A stretch of 64,000 bases of DNA from Acanthornis magna (taxonomy: Eukaryota > Chordata > Aves > Passeriformes > Acanthizidae): positions 3,224,001 to 3,288,000 of the forward strand of contig JAWUZG010000332.1 in assembly GCA_036785705.1 (NCBI GenBank). Reading direction: 5' to 3'. How positions within the stretch are numbered: position 1 is the first letter of the stretch; each line of letters opens with the position of its first letter. Both the position numbers and the translations under genes were made by a program. Positions 34,442 to 50,899 of the stretch are shown here, piece after piece. The notes under the pieces are model-generated. The model saw only the letters and a list, made by a program, of their open reading frames with translations. It had not been told where the DNA came from and did not search any database.

Positions 34442-34447
34442 TTTAAT
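34442..34447 (-). terminator. SLC35A4: Probable SLC35A4 polyadenylation signal (ATTAAA)
   Basis: The plus strand reads TTTAAT, giving ATTAAA on the minus strand about 0.84 kb past the SLC35A4 stop codon. It leaves about 140 bp between the two convergent genes' signals. Confidence 0.55.
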
Positions 34448-34794
34448 ACCCCAGGTGGCTTCTGCCTGCCAGGAACTTGGTACAAGTTTGGGGAGCAGGT
34501 GAAACAGTTCCCACATCCCCCAGTCCCTGTCTGCTCAGCAGAGACGCTGTGCCCAGGAAGGGGAAATGGGGCCTGAGGACAGCAGGACTCCAGCCACGGG
34601 CTAGGCCGGAACACCACAGAGGTGGGAGAGGCCCCAGGAAGCAGCACCAGTAAGGATGGGGATCAAGCAGCATCCATGGGAGCATAAATGGAACCAGTCC
34701 CATGCTGGGCTGGCAGGAGGTGCAGCAGGGCCAACTCCTGCCAGAGTATTCCCAGGCCACTGTGGTGTGGGGAAGCAGCTTGAGGGCATGGGAC

Positions 34795-35045
34795 ACAGAC
34801 TCCCAGAACCACTGAGGTGGGAAAAGACCTCTGAAATCATCAAGTCCAACCTGTAACCCAACATCATCATGTCAACCAGACCATGGCTTTAAGTGCCACA
34901 TCCGGTCTTTCCTTAATCACCTCCAGGGATGCTGACTCCACCACCTTCCTGGGCAGCCCCTTCCAATGCTTAATCATCCTTTCTGTGCAGAAATCATTCC
35001 TAATGTCCAACCTGAACCTCCCCTGGTACATCTTGAGACTATGAG
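34795..35045 (-). mobile_element. CR1 LINE 3' fragment in the SLC35A4 3' UTR
   Basis: An antisense CR1 3' end begins AACCACTGAGGTGGGAAAAG and runs through CCTAATGTCCAACCTGAACC. Both it and SLC35A4 lie on the minus strand, so the transcript carries it in CR1 sense orientation. Confidence 0.8.
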
Positions 35046-35290
35046 ACACACACAAGGGGTTCAGGACCCCTGCTAAGGCTGGGCATGCCTGATCCCATGG
35101 GAACTCCACAGCACAGAGCCTGGATGGACTGGAGTAGAGCCCAGTTGCACCATGGAAGCAGGGACAGGGCGCTCTCCCCCACAGCACTCCTCCTTGGGGG
35201 GTCCTTGGAGCTCTGCAGGTGCCCACCAGGAATGATTCCAGCCCTGAGGAAGGGCTGGGGCTGCCCAGACATGGGGGAAGGAGGCCGTAG

Positions 35291-36238
35291 TTACGTGACT
35301 CCATAGTACAGGTGCACTGCCAGGCCAATGCATGCCACAGCCATGAAGAAGAGGAGGGTGAGCTGCAGGTTGAAGAGGGCAACAGAGAGGAGGGCGTTGA
35401 CCAGGATGGAGCAGGAGATGACAAAGAGCCTGGTGATGTTGCTGCTGTGCTTCATCACCACGGACATGATGAGGCCATTCAGGGCTTGGCTGAGCACGAC
35501 CAGCAGCACCCATGGGGAGAAGCCCTCCAGGAACCCGCCCTCCACGCCGCTCCACAAGGAGCCCATCAAATTGAGCAGGACCCCAAAAAAGTACAGGAAG
35601 ATGTTCTGGAGGCTGAGGGGCAGCGCCTGGGTTTTCAGGATGGCTTCAGTGTAGACTGCAGACAGGCCAGAGATGAGGCAGTACACGGAGAGCAGCAGCA
35701 GCCCCACAGGTGTGACGTGCAGGCGCATCCCGCCAGTGTCACCAGGCCCCCGCAGGCCCCCACAGCTGTAGGTGACACCAGCAGCCAGTAGCAGCAGCAG
35801 GGCCAGCCAGCGGCGTGTGCCCAGGCGCTGGCGCAGCAGGAGGCTGTAGAGCAGTGCCGTGCTGACAATCTTCAGGTTACTGAGCACCTGGAAGGTGCTG
35901 GGGTCCATGAAGAGCTGCATGTGCACCACCAGGTTGTTGTTGGCAGCGTAGAGCAGGGCCGAGAGAGCAAAGGGTGCAGCGTGACGCCAGGACACCGCTG
36001 CTCCCAGCGGCTCCCGTGCCCCGGCCAGCAGGAACAGAAGGGACAGCACCAGCTTGGTCAGCTCCACGAGGACCACCACGGATGTGGAGCTGAAGGGGAT
36101 TGCCCCATCCACCTTGCAGAGGGTCAGCAGGGGGGCGTGGGAGCCATAGATGGCCACAGACAGCAGCAGCATCAGTGCCCACAACCCCCTCTGGAGCAGC
36201 CTGTTGGCAGAGCCAGCAGTATTCCCAAACATCCCCAT
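35291..36238 (-). CDS. SLC35A4: Solute carrier family 35 member A4 (main ORF)
   Basis: SLC35A4 belongs to the nucleotide-sugar transporter family (drug/metabolite transporter fold) and sits in Golgi membranes; CDP-ribitol transport has been proposed. The single-exon ORF gives 315 aa (human 324). It is strongly hydrophobic, with about ten membrane segments. Diagnostic stretches are APFALSALLYAANNNLV, MDPSTFQVLSNLKI, LLLLSVYCLISGLSAVYTE, LQNIFLYFFGVLLNL, VVLSQALNGLIMSVVMKH and SITRLFV-like NITRLFVISCS. A strong splice acceptor (CTCCTGCCCAG) ends two bases before the ATG, so the upstream microprotein exons should belong to the same transcript. Confidence 0.97.
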   Translation of the reverse strand: MGMFGNTAGSANRLLQRGLWALMLLLSVAIYGSHAPLLTLCKVDGAIPFSSTSVVVLVELTKLVLSLLFLLAGAREPLGAAVSWRHAAPFALSALLYAANNNLVVHMQLFMDPSTFQVLSNLKIVSTALLYSLLLRQRLGTRRWLALLLLLAAGVTYSCGGLRGPGDTGGMRLHVTPVGLLLLSVYCLISGLSAVYTEAILKTQALPLSLQNIFLYFFGVLLNLMGSLWSGVEGGFLEGFSPWVLLVVLSQALNGLIMSVVMKHSSNITRLFVISCSILVNALLSVALFNLQLTLLFFMAVACIGLAVHLYYGVT

Positions 36239-36868
36239 TTCTGGGCAGGAGCCAGCACGAGTGAGCTGCTATCAGTGCAGAAAGGCCAGACAGACTCTCA
36301 CCCTGCAACACTGAAGAGACCAAATACCAAGAATTTAATGAGCCTGATTCAAGCAGGATGTTCCCTGCAACATTTGTGGTGCAGCAAGAGAGCAGGGTTT
36401 TGTCTCTCATTAGGAGGAGAACTACAAAGCCTTCCTGAGAAGCCACACAAAGCACATTCCCAGGGCACAGCGTGGGCTGGGTGGCAGGGCACACGGGTTA
36501 CAGGGCACACAGGTGACAGGGCATAGCAGCCTCATGTTCCCAGGGCACACAGGTGAGAGGGCACACAGGTGACAGGGCACAGCAGCCCCTCAGTCCACAG
36601 GGGCACAGGGAAAGGTGAGGGTAAAAGGCAGCTGGCAGCCCCTCAGTGCTCTCAAGCTGCTGTGGGTTAGTGCAGTGATCACTGCTGCCATGATGCCCAA
36701 CAAACACCCATCACCAGCTCCCTGATGTGTCGCAGTGGTGTGGTGCAAAGCCCTTTTCCAGGGAAAAGAAGGGTGCAGGTGATGCGCCTCCCAGAACCCT
36801 GAGAGTGCTCTGTGCCTGCTACCTAAGGAGCACAGTTCCTGCAGTCCCTGCTGCCTCGGGGCTCCTCA

Positions 36869-37452
36869 CTAGTCCCGACCTTTTTTCAGTGAATTCAAAT
36901 AGTCCCGAATCGTCTTCTCAACGTTGGGAACGGCGTAGTTCTGGGCGGCGTAAATCCCCGTGCAGGTGCCGGCCACGAAGCCCAGGACGGCCGAGAAGCG
37001 GAGTTTGGCTACCAAGTATCCCGCCAGGAAGCCTTTGAGGAAGGGCGATGCCAGAAGGGACCCGTCCTGTGGGGAGAGCAGAGTGAGGCACGGCCGGGCG
37101 GGATCGGGGAGGGGGAGACACGGGACACGCCCCAGGGGCGGGTTGGGGCTTGTTTCTTCCCTGGGATTTGTCTCCCCCCCCTCCAGTCCCTGTCGGAGAG
37201 GGGGTCCTGCCCGTCCCGAGCCCGCACGTTACCTGGCCCACGCCGGCCTGCACCTCGTCCTCCACCCTGCGCTGCAGGCTTTCCAGCTGCCCCTTCAGGA
37301 AGGCGAGGTCCTTCAGCTTAGGCAGCGAGTCCTGCCGGAGACACGAAGTTGATTCCCGGCCCGTCCCGCGGAAGGAACCAGCGCAAGCGCCCCATGGCCG
37401 CGGCGGCGGCCCCTCAGTCCCGACCCTCCCCGCTCACCTTATCGTCCGCCAT
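36869..37452 (-). CDS. SLC35A4: SLC35A4 upstream ORF microprotein (SLC35A4-MP)
   Basis: This is a second protein from the SLC35A4 locus, known in mammals as a mitochondrial inner-membrane microprotein translated from the 5' leader. Three exons, 37438-37452, 37233-37331 and 36869-37066, give 103 aa, the human length. It begins MADDKDSLPKLKDLAFLK and ends YLNSLKKGRD. A membrane segment lies in the middle (SAVLGFVAGTCTGIYAA) after SPFLKGFLAGYLVAKL. The AUG context is strong (AAGATGG). The frame is unrelated to the transporter. ORF callers miss it because exon 1 codes for only five residues. Confidence 0.95.
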
Positions 37453-37700
37453 CTTGGCGCCGCCGCCGCCCGCCGCTGATTGGCTGGCGAGGAGAAACGT
37501 CACGCCTCCCCGTTGGTCCCGACGCCAACCCGCCGCTGATTGGTTGCCATTGAGGCAGTGATCCTCCCCTCGCTCCCCTTCCCGCCACGGAAGCGTCGCC
37601 CGACACTGATTGGGTGGAGCGGCGTCACGTGACAGCTCATGAGCCCCCTCCCCCCCAATACCGCCCGCCCGCCGCCATTTTGGGGGAAGAGGCGGGGTTG
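37453..37700. promoter_or_regulatory. SLC35A4: SLC35A4 CpG-island promoter
   Basis: This CpG-rich segment has several inverted CCAAT boxes (GATTGG near 37479, 37539 and 37606) and a perfect palindromic E-box, GTCACGTGAC, at 37624-37633. No TATA box was seen. Confidence 0.6.
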
Positions 37701-37979
37701 TCGCTTCTTGAGGGGTGGCCCGGCCTCAGCCCGGCCGGAGTGCGGTACGGGTTCCGCTCCGGCCCCGCGGGGCACCGGCACCTCCGGGGCCGCCCCGGGC
37801 GAGACTGAGGGAGCTCAGCTCGGTCAGGGCTTCCCGGGGCCAAGCCAACGCTCCTGGGCTTCCTGCACATGGATGGGGGTCCCAGGCTCCACAGCTTCCC
37901 TGGGCTCCCCCTCCTTGAGGAGTCTGATCCAGTCGCAGGCTTCGCCAGTGGCTTATGCCTAAAGGGTTGTACGGGAAGT

Positions 37980-38210
37980 TGAGCCTTTATACGACTTTGT
38001 CCTTCAGGATTAAGGATAGTAATAAAAAATACTTCTATAAATAAAATATTTAAATTAATTATGGTAATGATTAGACTAAAAGATCTTAATCAGCATTATT
38101 TACTGCACAGTGTAGTACTACTCTAACTGCTAGAGCAGTGCACTAGTTTTAAAGCAATATTGATACTAAATGCTATTAAATGTAGCAAAGTAATCTCTGA
38201 ACAGAGACTG
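37980..38210. other. AT-rich block with a small inverted repeat
   Basis: The segment is strongly AT-rich and not CR1-like. It contains CTCTA-ACTGC-TAGAG at about 38121-38135, extended by partial pairing of GTAGTACTA with CAGTGCACTAG. Function is unknown. Confidence 0.4.
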
Positions 38211-38339
38211 ATGCTCCTCACCCGTCTCAATGCCTGCGGGCAAGTCTCTCACTCAGCCTCCAGGAGTCCCTCTGAGGGGCAGCCCCTCTCCAGGGAGGAG
38301 TTTCCACGTACACTCCCAGAAATACCAGAACAAAATTAA

Positions 38340-38600
38340 GGAAAGAATAGTAATGATCTCAGAGTTCTTTTCCAACCTAAATGATTCGGTGATCATCGAG
38401 TCCAACCATCAAAGCAGCCCTGCCAAGCCAAAAAAATACTAGAAAGCTACCAAATCCCAAGAACCACACCCACACGTTTTTTGAACACTTCCAGGGAAGG
38501 TGACTTCAGCAGTGCCCCGGGCAGCCTGTTTCAGTACTTGACCACCCTTTCGGTGAAGAAATTTTCCCTAATATCCAATCCCTGGCACAACCTGAGGCTG
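38340..38600 (-). mobile_element. CR1 LINE 3' fragment
   Basis: An antisense CR1 3' end with TTTTCCAACCTAAATGATTC-type sequence, ATCGAGTCCAACC and TGAAGAAATTTTCCCTAATATC. Confidence 0.75.
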
Positions 38601-39209
38601 TTCCAGCTCTGTGTGAGCCCAAAGCCCCACAGAGCTGTGCTGGGGCCACGCTCCAGTTGACACAGCCGCTGAAGGTGCCCGTGAAAACCAGACTGCAGCA
38701 CTTCCAGCTTGGAAAACAGACACTGCAGAACTACAGGCAAGACTGAGGAACTGTGGGAAATGTTGGTTTCAGGTGCTCGGCACAATTTAATTAAAACCTG
38801 GGATGCTGGGGGTTATGTATGTGTTACTCTCGTGGGTGCTACGCTAGCATGGAGGCAGCTCCGTGAAGCCTTCTGGGCTGTCAGGCTGCTGCTCTCCAAG
38901 TTAATTTAGATACATTCCCAGTGTAAGTTACATTGCTCCTGCTGAGCACTGGGAAGAGGAAAGGAAAGGGACTCTGGAGGCAGTGGCAGGTGCAGCCCAA
39001 AGAAGAAACATTAATATTGTTATTAATATTAATAGCCAGTTTAAGTCCAACCATTGCCGAAGGCTGAGTGCTGAGCTGCTGTTTCCTTGCTTTGTAGGAT
39101 TCCAAACTTCATCCAGAGGCAGGTGTGGACTTAGTGAACTTGACTAAGGTTTTCCTCAGCCATCTCAAATCAGCCATTTTTCAAGCAGGATTTTTACTGT
39201 GTGAAAGGT

Positions 39210-39296
39210 AAAAATAAAATAAAATAAAATAAAATAAAATAAAATAAAATAAAATAAAATAAAATAAAATAAAATAAAATAAAATAAAATAAATAA
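39210..39296. repeat. (AAAAT)n microsatellite
   Basis: About seventeen uninterrupted AAAAT/AAATA units are followed by AAATAAAGC. The array lies between SLC35A4 and STING1, about 200 bp from a CR1 copy. Confidence 0.98.
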
Positions 39297-39504
39297 AGCT
39301 ATGTGAGTGCAAGGGCCTTTCTTGGAACACAATCACAACACTTGAAAAGCACCACTTAGTGCAAGGCTGACTTAGAAAATTTGGGTATCTGTAAAAAACA
39401 CGTGAGGGCAGCAGAGCCCTGTGATCAGTCACTGCTCTCACCTCTAGAGAGGTGAACCCATCGCCAGCCTCACCAGCACTTTCTGCAGGACAATATGGCA
39501 GAGA

Positions 39505-39750
39505 TTAAGTTTATATTGGATGTTGGAAAGAAATTCCTCCCTGTGAGGGCAGTTAGGCCCTGGCACAGGTGCCCAGAGAAGCTGTGGCTGCCCCTGGATC
39601 CCTGGCAGTGTCCAAGGCCAGGTTGGATGGGGCTTGGAGCAGCCTGGGATAGTAGAAGGTGTCCCTGCCCATGACAGGGGGTGGGAATGAGATGAGCTTT
39701 AAGGGCCCTTCCAGCGCAACCCTTTCTGGGACTCCATGAAGATCAGTTTT
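39505..39750 (+). mobile_element. CR1 LINE 3' fragment, sense
   Basis: Sense CR1 3' end: AGAGAAGCTGTGGCTGCCCC, then GGCCAGGTTGGATGGGGCTT, then GGTGTCCCTGCCCATGAC. Confidence 0.85.
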
Positions 39751-41239
39751 TCTAGGTTCATGGAAGAAGCCCAAGCACCTGCCCTGCAAAGGGTCTGACA
39801 GAGCTCATCTCAGCCTCCCGAGGTTACACTCTAAGGCTCTGCGCTGTCTGGACCAGCACAGATGGGTCGTTGCAGTGATTCCTGGGATTTCTGGTGGAGA
39901 AACAGCTGAGAGATGAGGAAGGGCTGGGAGAAGCCCTGTCCTTGCTGCATCTAAGCTGAGCCCTGGCCCCAGCCCTGCCTGGGGGGAGGATGCAGCCAGT
40001 CTGTGCCTTGCTCAGCAGGATCCTGGCTGTGACCCTCCCTGCCTGCTCCACCTGTGACCTGCTGGATTGTGGTGGCCCCTGGACCTGCTCAGCTCACCTT
40101 GCTGAGGTGTGGTGGCATTGCTGCTCCCTATGGATCAGGATGGCTCTGCCTCCAAGCCAGAGAGTCCTGAGTCTGAGTCAGACCTGCTGTGGGATGCTGT
40201 GATTAGCACTAAAACGGAGCTATTTGTGCAGTTGGAGAGCTCAAGGGGAAACTGGTTATCCTGTGTTGGCCAGTTTAGCAGCGAGCTGCCACTTCTGAGG
40301 TTTGATTTTCCTGCCTCTGATCCAGCCCTGCCTCCGGTTCCTGCTGCCAGCAAAGGCTTTCACCTTGGCCCCGGCTGTGCCCTTGAGCAGTGGCAGGAAC
40401 TGAGCCTTTGGCTGGCAGCTCGGCTGCTGCTGGAACAAGGTTGTGCTGTCAGATTTCCTCTGGGCTTGTGCCTGTCTTTCAACCTGTCCCCTGCTACTAT
40501 GGCCTGAGCTTATCAGCATCTCCAGCCCAGCCTGGCTGCAGTGATGGGTGTGATAAGAAGCTTCCGCATGAGAAGGGAGCAGGGCACCAAGGAGGATACA
40601 GAGTTGTGCCCCACAAGGATGGTGTGAGCCCTCGGGGACTGCGGTGGCTTTGCTGCTCACACAGCTGCAGCTGGCTGTTCCCGTGTTGCTGAGCTCAGCC
40701 CCAATTCTGTGTATTTCCCTTGCACCTCAGCAGGTGCTCACAGCATTTGTGAGCTCTGTGCCCTTGGGAACGCTGCTCAGGTGACCAGGATCACATCCTG
40801 CCCACAGCCCAGGGCCAGACCCCCACTCTGCTCCCTGCACCCAGGGTGTCTCCTACCAGGAGCAGGAGTTCCCTCACCTGCTGTCTTCCCTCTCCAGTCA
40901 GTGGAGCACAGGCACGCAGCACATCCCGGAGGCCTCAGAAAAGATTCCTGATACCTCTGCGAACCAGCTGGCTCTTTGCAGTGGCCTTTGCTGTCCCAAC
41001 CCTCCCTTCAGAGCCCTCTCATCTGCCGTTTTTGCCAGTTTTGCACAGATGCAGTACCCAGAGATTAAGCTGCAGATTAAGGTTTTACTGCATCCTGAAA
41101 TGGGTTCCAATTCTGAGTCCCAGCAGGACCAACGTGCAGCCAAATCTTTCCTGAAAGCTTGCTGGGCTGGAGCTGGGGAGAGATCTTCCCATGATGCTCT
41201 CCCACGTGCATGAAGGGTAGAGCCCTGCATATATAGCCC
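39751..41239. other. Intergenic region, no gene seen
   Basis: Moderately GC-rich, without CR1 or simple repeats and with only short open frames. I see nothing I can name. Confidence 0.3.
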
Positions 41240-41760
41240 AGGTGAGCACCTGGAATTCTGTGTCAAGTTCTGGGCCTCTCAACAAGAAAGACATTGAGGG
41301 GCTGGAGCTTGACCAGAGAAAGGAAAGGAGCTGGTGAAGGGTCTGGAGCACAAGATGGGCAACAGCTGAGAGAGCTGGGCAGGGGGGTCAGCCTGGAGAA
41401 AAGGAGGCTCAGGGGACACCTTCTCCCTCTCTACAACTCCTTGACAGCCAGGTGGGGCTCTGCTCCCAGAGAACAAGGGACAGCACCAGAGAAAATGGCC
41501 TCAAACTTCTCCAGGGGAGGTTCAGTTTGGACATCAGGAGAATTTATTCACTGAAAGAATTATCAGGCATTGGAATGGGCTGTGCAGGACAGTCACTCTG
41601 AAGTCACTGTCCCCTGGAACTGGAAAAAAATGCATGGATGTAGCACGTGGGAACATGGGTTAGTGGTGGCCTTGGCAGTGCTGGGTTAACAGTTGGACTC
41701 GATGACCTTAGAGGGCTTTTCCAGCCTTAGTGATTCAGTGATTCTGTGATTCTAAAAGGA
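41240..41760 (+). mobile_element. CR1 LINE 3' region, sense
   Basis: This longer sense CR1 copy includes AATTCTGTGTCAAGTTCTGG, ACATTGAGGGGCTGGAGC, CTCAGGGGACACCTTCTCCC and the terminal GATTCAGTGATTCTGTGATT direct repeats. Confidence 0.9.
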
Positions 41761-42032
41761 GCTGGGCAGCCAAGGGCAGGAACAGGGCTGCTGTCTCAGC
41801 TCCAGCCTGCCCCCACCCAGCGCTTTCCATCGGCATCTCCCCATCCTGGCTGAGCCTGCTCTGCCACCAACACGTCCCCTCAGGCTGGAGGCTCCCCTGG
41901 AAGTCCTGCATGTGCTCTGTGTGCCTGCAGAAGCCACCCCATGAGTCAGGCCACGTGGGCTGCGTGTGTTTGTCCCAGCACACACAGGCACACTTGTGGC
42001 TGGGATTTCCAAAGTCCCATCCAACACCACAG

Positions 42033-42250
42033 CATATCACAGAATCATGGAGTATCCTGGCTTGGAAGGGACCCACAACGATTATTGAATCCAACTCTGG
42101 GCCCTGCAGAGACACCCCAATAATCCCACCCTGTTCAAGCACTCCTGGAGCTGTGGCAGCCTTGGGGCTGTGACCATTCCCTGGGGAGCCTGTTCAGTGC
42201 CCAACCACCCTCTGAGGGAAGAACCTTTTCCAATCCCACATAGGGCAGAC
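42033..42250 (-). mobile_element. CR1 LINE 3' fragment
   Basis: An antisense CR1 3' end: ATCACAGAATCATGGAGTAT, CTTGGAAGGGACCCACAACG and CATTCCCTGGGGAGCCTG. It ends about 300 bp downstream of the STING1 stop codon and could be in its 3' UTR. Confidence 0.85.
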
Positions 42251-42551
42251 TGCACATTGTGCCCAAGATCTAGGATATTGCAACTTCTCCCAGAGGAAAG
42301 TGCTTTATATGACACAAATCAAAGCAGATTAAAAAAACAATACACCCACAGAAGAATATATGAGCTGTACATAACAAAGAAAATGGGAAGTATGTCACAG
42401 GGCTGTGGGCTGAGTCAGCTGCTCCAGTAACCGTGATACATAGGAGGTCTGGGTGGGAGCTGGGGGTTGCTGCCATGGACAGCACATGCCCCAGGAGGAT
42501 GGGGTTGGGGAAGGGTGACCGGTGCCTTGAGGGGCAGTGAGGGGCTGTGGG

Positions 42552-48402
<5,851 letters not shown>

Positions 48403-49390
48403 CGGCGACAGACGGGGGGTCGGCACAGCTTGCCTCCAACGCCCACGGCAGCACTGTGGGAGCGGATGAGAGCAGATCAGGGGTCATGAGCGCATCCGTC
48501 ACTGAGCACCCCAAAGCACACAACCCTTTGGGGAGGCTCCCCTGCGCTTCCCGCCTCGGGGCTGTCCCCTGTGCCCAAATGGGCTCGGACGACAGAGCCT
48601 GGCTGGCCACCCCGCTCCCAAATGGATGCCAGTCCCCCCGCTCCGCAGCCGCAGGGCTGTCACTGCTCCGGCCGCACTCACCCGAGCAGTGTCCAGCCGC
48701 CAGCCCCGGGCTCCCTGCGCGGCGATTCCCGCGCTCCGCGCTCCCGCCGGGGCAGCTGGGGCTCCTTCCGGAGGCTGCTGCACACACGGACCCGGAGCCT
48801 CTGCGACGTGCAGGCGTCGGGAGCCACGGGTGGAGCTGCACAGCCCCCAGCGCCCAGAAAAGTGAAAATGAAAGGAGCTCTGGCGGCCGCAGGCAGCCTG
48901 TGGAGTGCCACAGCTCTCCCACACAGGGCATCCATGAGGTCTCTATGAGCCTCCGGGAAATCAGGCACTGGTCGATGTGCCAGGTTTCGATATCCATGAG
49001 CTTACACCTCCTGGAAAGCCCCAAATCTGCTGGGACATAGTCTGAGCGGAACTGGAATGAGGAAGGAAACCAGAATTTATTGAGATTTAATCTGTCAAGG
49101 GACACAGATTTCCAGGATTGCATTGTTTCAGCTCAGCAGGTTGCCAGGGGCAAAACAGACTCAAATTCTAGCAGAGCGTGACTCACGGTGCCCTGGATCC
49201 CCCACCCCACACACTTCCACGAGATGCCAGCGTGGGAAGCAGTGCTCACGGGTGCTGGCAACACAGCAAGGGCTTCCTGCCGCCAGGCTCTTGGTGGCCA
49301 GTAAGGCCCTCAAGACTTCCAGTTCCTCAAGACTTCCAGTTCCTTGTTCTGAGCAGTGGTGAGGTATTCCCATCCTGGAGGAAGATGGAT
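48403..49390. promoter_or_regulatory. STING1: STING1 upstream region with IRF-type element
   Basis: This GC-rich stretch extends to about 48800. At 48857-48874 the plus strand reads GAAAAGTGAAAATGAAAG, which contains GAAANNGAAA (48864-48873), the core of an ISRE/IRF element. I could not place the transcription start, so the element may lie in the promoter or in a 5' UTR intron. 48950-49390 holds no recognisable gene. Confidence 0.6.
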
Positions 49391-49800
49391 TAGGGAACAC
49401 ATACACAAGCCCATGGGAGCAAGTGGGATGCACTTGAGGATGCTGAGGGAGAAGGATGATGCTCTGGCAAGGTTCCTCTCTGATCTCTTTGGAGTGTTGT
49501 AGCAATCAGGAAGTTCCCGGTGAGTGGGAGAAGGCAAATCTCACACCCAGCTTTGAGCAGGTGAACTACACCTGCTCAGTGTCACCTCTGATCCTGGGAA
49601 GGTGATGGAGCAAATCCTCACAGCAATCCCTGCCAAACACCTGAAGGATGAGACAGGAACAGCCATCAGGGATTTATAAAGGGCACATCACACCTGATAG
49701 ACCTGACTACCCGGAACTGCAAGAAAATTGTCTGTGGGGATGAGGGGAGAACTTCCAGTTCAGGAAAGCCCTCAGCATGGTCCCCATGGCATCTGTGGAG
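49390..49800 (+). mobile_element. CR1 LINE reverse-transcriptase fragment, sense
   Basis: Conceptual translation around 49604-49690 gives MEQIL and, with frame breaks, a readable match to the conserved RT segment that continues into the GFTKGKSCLTNL-type region. The frame is disrupted by stops and indels, so it is a dead remnant. It is the only internal CR1 fragment noticed in the window. Confidence 0.6.
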
Positions 49801-50005
49801 CCAATCTAGGTAGATACAGGCTGGGAAAGGGGGTGATTGTCCAGAGCATGCTCAGGGTCCCATTGCTTTCCATCCAGGAATGTCCCTGGGAGCCAGGAGA
49901 CCCTCACAGTCCCCACAGAATCACATGGTTCCTCAGGCTGCCTCAGGCTCATAGCATAAGGATCTTGATTCAGACGTGTCCACAGTTCACATTTAATTAA
50001 AACAA

Positions 50006-50420
50006 TAGAATTACAGAATCATTTAGGTTGGAAAAGACTCTTGAGACCATCAAATCCAACTATTCCCCCAGCACTGCTAAGTCCACTAACCCATGTGCCC
50101 AAGTGCACACATCTTTTAAATCCCTCCAGGGACAGGGACTCCACCACCTCCCTGGGCAGCCTGTGCCAGTGCTTGACAGCCCTTTGTGTGAAGAAATTTT
50201 CCCTACTATCCAGCGTAGACCTCCTCTAGTGGCGGCTTGAGGCCATTTCTCCTTGTCCTGTCCCTTGTTCCCCAGGAGCAGAGCCCAATCCCCACCTGAC
50301 TGCACCCTCCTGTCAGGGACTTGTAGAGGGACAAGGTCCCCCCTGAGTCTTTGCTTCAGGCTGAACCCCGCCCAGCTCCCTCAACCACTCCTCATCAGAC
50401 TCGTGCTCTGTTGCCCTTCT
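50006..50420 (-). mobile_element. CR1 LINE 3' region
   Basis: An antisense CR1 3' end begins ACAGAATCATTTAGGTTGGAAA and runs through CCAGGAGCAGAGCCCAATCC and CTTCAGGCTGAACCCCGCCC. Confidence 0.9.
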
Positions 50421-50899
50421 GTGGACACAATTCAAGCATTTTCAAACCCAGAGAGTGGGAAGAAGGGCCTGGCAGTGAGCTGCTTGTTTTGGTGGTACCT
50501 TAGAAACCCCAGCAAACCATCTGGCCAGTGTTCCCAGCCCTGGGAAAGCTGTGGATACAGCCAACGTGGTGTTTGCTTCGTCAACACAAAGGCTGGCTAA
50601 AGCATCCAGCCAATCACTTCCTCCTCCAGTGCTGGGATAAAGTTTGTCCCATTCCAGCTGGGCTTCACTGGCCTGCTCTGCTTGGCTTTTGGATGTGGTG
50701 GAGGAGCTGCCTGGCTCCCCAGCCTCCTTCTTGCAGGTCTCCAAGCAGTTGGGGGCTCTCCTGCCCACAGAGCCTGGCCTCTTGCTTCCGGTTCTACCCT
50801 CAGCACACCAACACCTGCAGTATTTCTGTCTCACTTCTGAGACAGAGCAGAAGCTGTGGTACCTGGTCCAAGAAGTGAGTCTAAACTCCAGGAATGAGG

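Noticed and set aside
38121..38150. A microRNA precursor
   Set aside because: Only 5 bp pair perfectly around a 5-nt loop and the outer stem has several mismatches. Kept only as a low-interest observation.
37452..42551. APBB3, SRA1 or EIF4EBP3, which neighbour SLC35A4 in mammals
   Set aside because: No exon of any of these genes was recognised on either strand between SLC35A4 and STING1.
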